From Rhodobiaceae bacterium (GTDB lineage: Bacteria; Pseudomonadota; Alphaproteobacteria; Rhizobiales; Tepidamorphaceae): a stretch of 64,000 nt of DNA. This document shows positions 63,092 to 64,000 of the stretch, in pieces. The translations under genes and the position numbers were made by a program. The stretch is taken from positions 1,066,226 to 1,130,225 of the forward strand of contig JACKJR010000001.1 in the NCBI GenBank assembly GCA_020637855.1, read 5' to 3'. How positions within the stretch are numbered: the first letter of the stretch is position 1; each line of letters begins with the position of its first letter. Under the pieces are notes generated by a model. That model searched no databases. It saw only the letters and a list, made by a program, of their open reading frames with translations, and was not told the origin of the DNA.

Positions 63092-63478
63092 TCAGTAGTT
63101 GTAGTTCAACTGGTAGATGCGCCGGTTATAGGAATCCTCGATGCAGGCGGCGTTATATCCGCAGCGCTTGCGTCCCTTTAGCCAGTATTTCTGGTCGCTT
63201 TCCAGCTGCTTGCGCGCATTGCCGTGCAGCTGCCGGCGTATCGAGAAGTAAAGCGACGCCATCTGGACATCGAGATTGCCGAGGTAGGGGTAGTCGCAGA
63301 TCGCGACTTCATCGGGCGTCTTGGCGTACCGGCAATTGAAGCTTTGCGCATGCGCCGGGCTTGTCGCGGCTAGAATGGCGTAGACGATTGCGATCGTCAG
63401 GAAGAATGCCACCAATAATCGAAAATAACGTGTGTTTTCAGTTGGTTTTGCGGCATTCACACGGCTATGGCGTCGCAT
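63092..63478 (-). CDS. exported LprI-like (DUF1311) protein
   Basis: A 128-residue protein with a signal peptide or N-terminal anchor (hydrophobic residues about 17-38, A-H-A|Q) and an LprI-type domain: F-N-C-R-Y-A-K-T-P-D-E-V-A-I-C-D near residue 44, L-D-V-Q-M-A-S-L-Y, and C-terminal R-K-R-C-G-Y-N-A-A-C-I. The four cysteines would form two disulfides in the periplasm. Some family members inhibit lysozyme; that is not shown for this one. GAGGAGG precedes the start at 63478. Confidence 0.82.
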   Translation of the reverse strand: MRRHSRVNAAKPTENTRYFRLLVAFFLTIAIVYAILAATSPAHAQSFNCRYAKTPDEVAICDYPYLGNLDVQMASLYFSIRRQLHGNARKQLESDQKYWLKGRKRCGYNAACIEDSYNRRIYQLNYNY

Positions 63479-63701
63479 GGAATTTCCTCCTCGCATCTGT
63501 CGCGTGGGAGTATGCTGGACCTTACCTTTCGAAGGAGCAAGCCGTTTCCTGTGCGTGGTCACGTCAAGCATCTGATGCACTTGTCACAGGGGCGCCAAAA
63601 TGACTGTTAAATCTGCGGTTTTTCGCTGGTTCAAAGCTAGGCCCGCCTAGCGGGAATCGGCTATTCTGAACCACTAGAAAAACAATTGGATACACGTTCC
63701 C

Positions 63702-64000
63702 TTGTCAGATACCGAAAACCCTGAGGGCCCGCCGGCGGGTCCGGAAGATACTTCCGACATCAAGCCCATTTCCATCGCGGATGAAATGCGCCGCAGCTAC
63801 CTCGATTACGCCATGAGCGTGATCGTCAGCCGCGCGCTTCCCGATGTGCGTGACGGACTTAAGCCCGTGCATCGGCGCATCATGTTCTCGATGCACGAAA
63901 ACGGCTACGAGTGGAACAAGCCGTACCGCAAGTCCGCCCGCGTCGTCGGCGACGTCATCGGCAAATACCACCCCCATGGCGACCAGTCGATCTACGACGC
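63702..64000 (+). CDS. gyrA: DNA gyrase subunit A, 5' part only
   Basis: The first 99 codons of gyrA, cut by the window edge. It has S-Y-L-D-Y-A-M-S-V-I-V-S-R-A-L-P-D-V-R-D-G-L-K-P-V-H-R-R and R-K-S-A-R-V-V-G-D-V-I-G-K-Y-H-P-H-G-D. The start appears to be TTG 63702, since an in-frame stop lies at 63675 and no ATG precedes the conserved region. At the place of Ser83 of the E. coli protein this sequence has Gln (G-D-Q-S-I-Y-D), inside the quinolone-resistance region. The catalytic tyrosine is beyond the window. Confidence 0.93.
   Translation, partial: MSDTENPEGPPAGPEDTSDIKPISIADEMRRSYLDYAMSVIVSRALPDVRDGLKPVHRRIMFSMHENGYEWNKPYRKSARVVGDVIGKYHPHGDQSIYD

Overview
The window looks like a piece of the main chromosome of an alphaproteobacterium of the order Hyphomicrobiales (Rhizobiales). 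Evidence: an aapJQMP general amino-acid transporter, an ExoR-like Sel1 protein, a PopZ (DUF2497) gene before valS, the run argS - SPOR protein - nagZ - scpA - scpB - tatABC - serS - surE - pcm - nlpD - yajC - secD - secF, and a GAAC-N7-GAAC LexA box between uvrA and ssb. The sequence is GC-rich, genes are tightly packed, and I see no phage, insertion sequence, integrase or CRISPR array. Genus cannot be fixed from the sequence alone.

Layout. 1-6 kb: a kinase-fold protein, tRNA-Glu, glyoxalase I, a sirtuin, a double cold-shock-domain protein, a DUF192 exported protein, tRNA-Arg, an NDUFS4-like complex I protein, tRNA-Pro and cystathionine beta-lyase. 6.5-11.4 kb: aapJQMP, whose ATPase carries a histone-H1-like Lys/Ala/Pro tail, closed by a strong terminator. 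11.4-15.8 kb (minus strand): a sulfur/cysteine group (mercaptopyruvate sulfurtransferase, AlaX-type tRNA editing protein overlapping a cysteine synthase), photolyase and tRNA-Asn. 16-20.3 kb: a polyamine-type ABC transporter with a degenerate ATPase and no binding protein, facing an acetylpolyamine amidohydrolase. 20.4-30 kb: tRNA-Cys, a divergent isoaspartyl-methyltransferase-like protein, TolC, PopZ, ValRS, IlvD and an ExoR-like regulator. 30-38.8 kb: XthA, ErpA, a dGTPase-like protein, ArgS, a SPOR protein, NagZ and ScpA/ScpB. 38.9-47 kb: a lone iron/polyamine-type ABC ATPase, TatABC, SerS, SurE, Pcm, NlpD and a DUF815 ATPase. 47.4-54 kb: YajC-SecD-SecF followed by two proteins related to human complex I assembly factors (NDUFAF3-like and NDUFAF6-like), TrmFO and an exported protein with a possible Cys-His-Asp triad. 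54-57.8 kb: UvrA and SSB, divergent around one SOS box. 57.8-64 kb: a DUF779 / aldehyde dehydrogenase / GAF-Fis regulator module, a CDF transporter, small exported proteins, MarC, and the 5' end of gyrA.

Functional links. Envelope biogenesis and export (Tat, Sec accessory proteins, NlpD, SPOR, NagZ, TolC), chromosome handling (ScpAB, PopZ, UvrA, SSB, GyrA) and translation (four aminoacyl-tRNA-related genes, five tRNAs) dominate. The parts that depart from routine core genome are the AapP tail, the degenerate ABC ATPase beside an acetylpolyamine amidohydrolase, the aldehyde dehydrogenase-DUF779-regulator set with a well-formed palindrome, and the Sec / complex I assembly-factor-like cluster. 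I did not find a convincing wholly new defence or mobile system.
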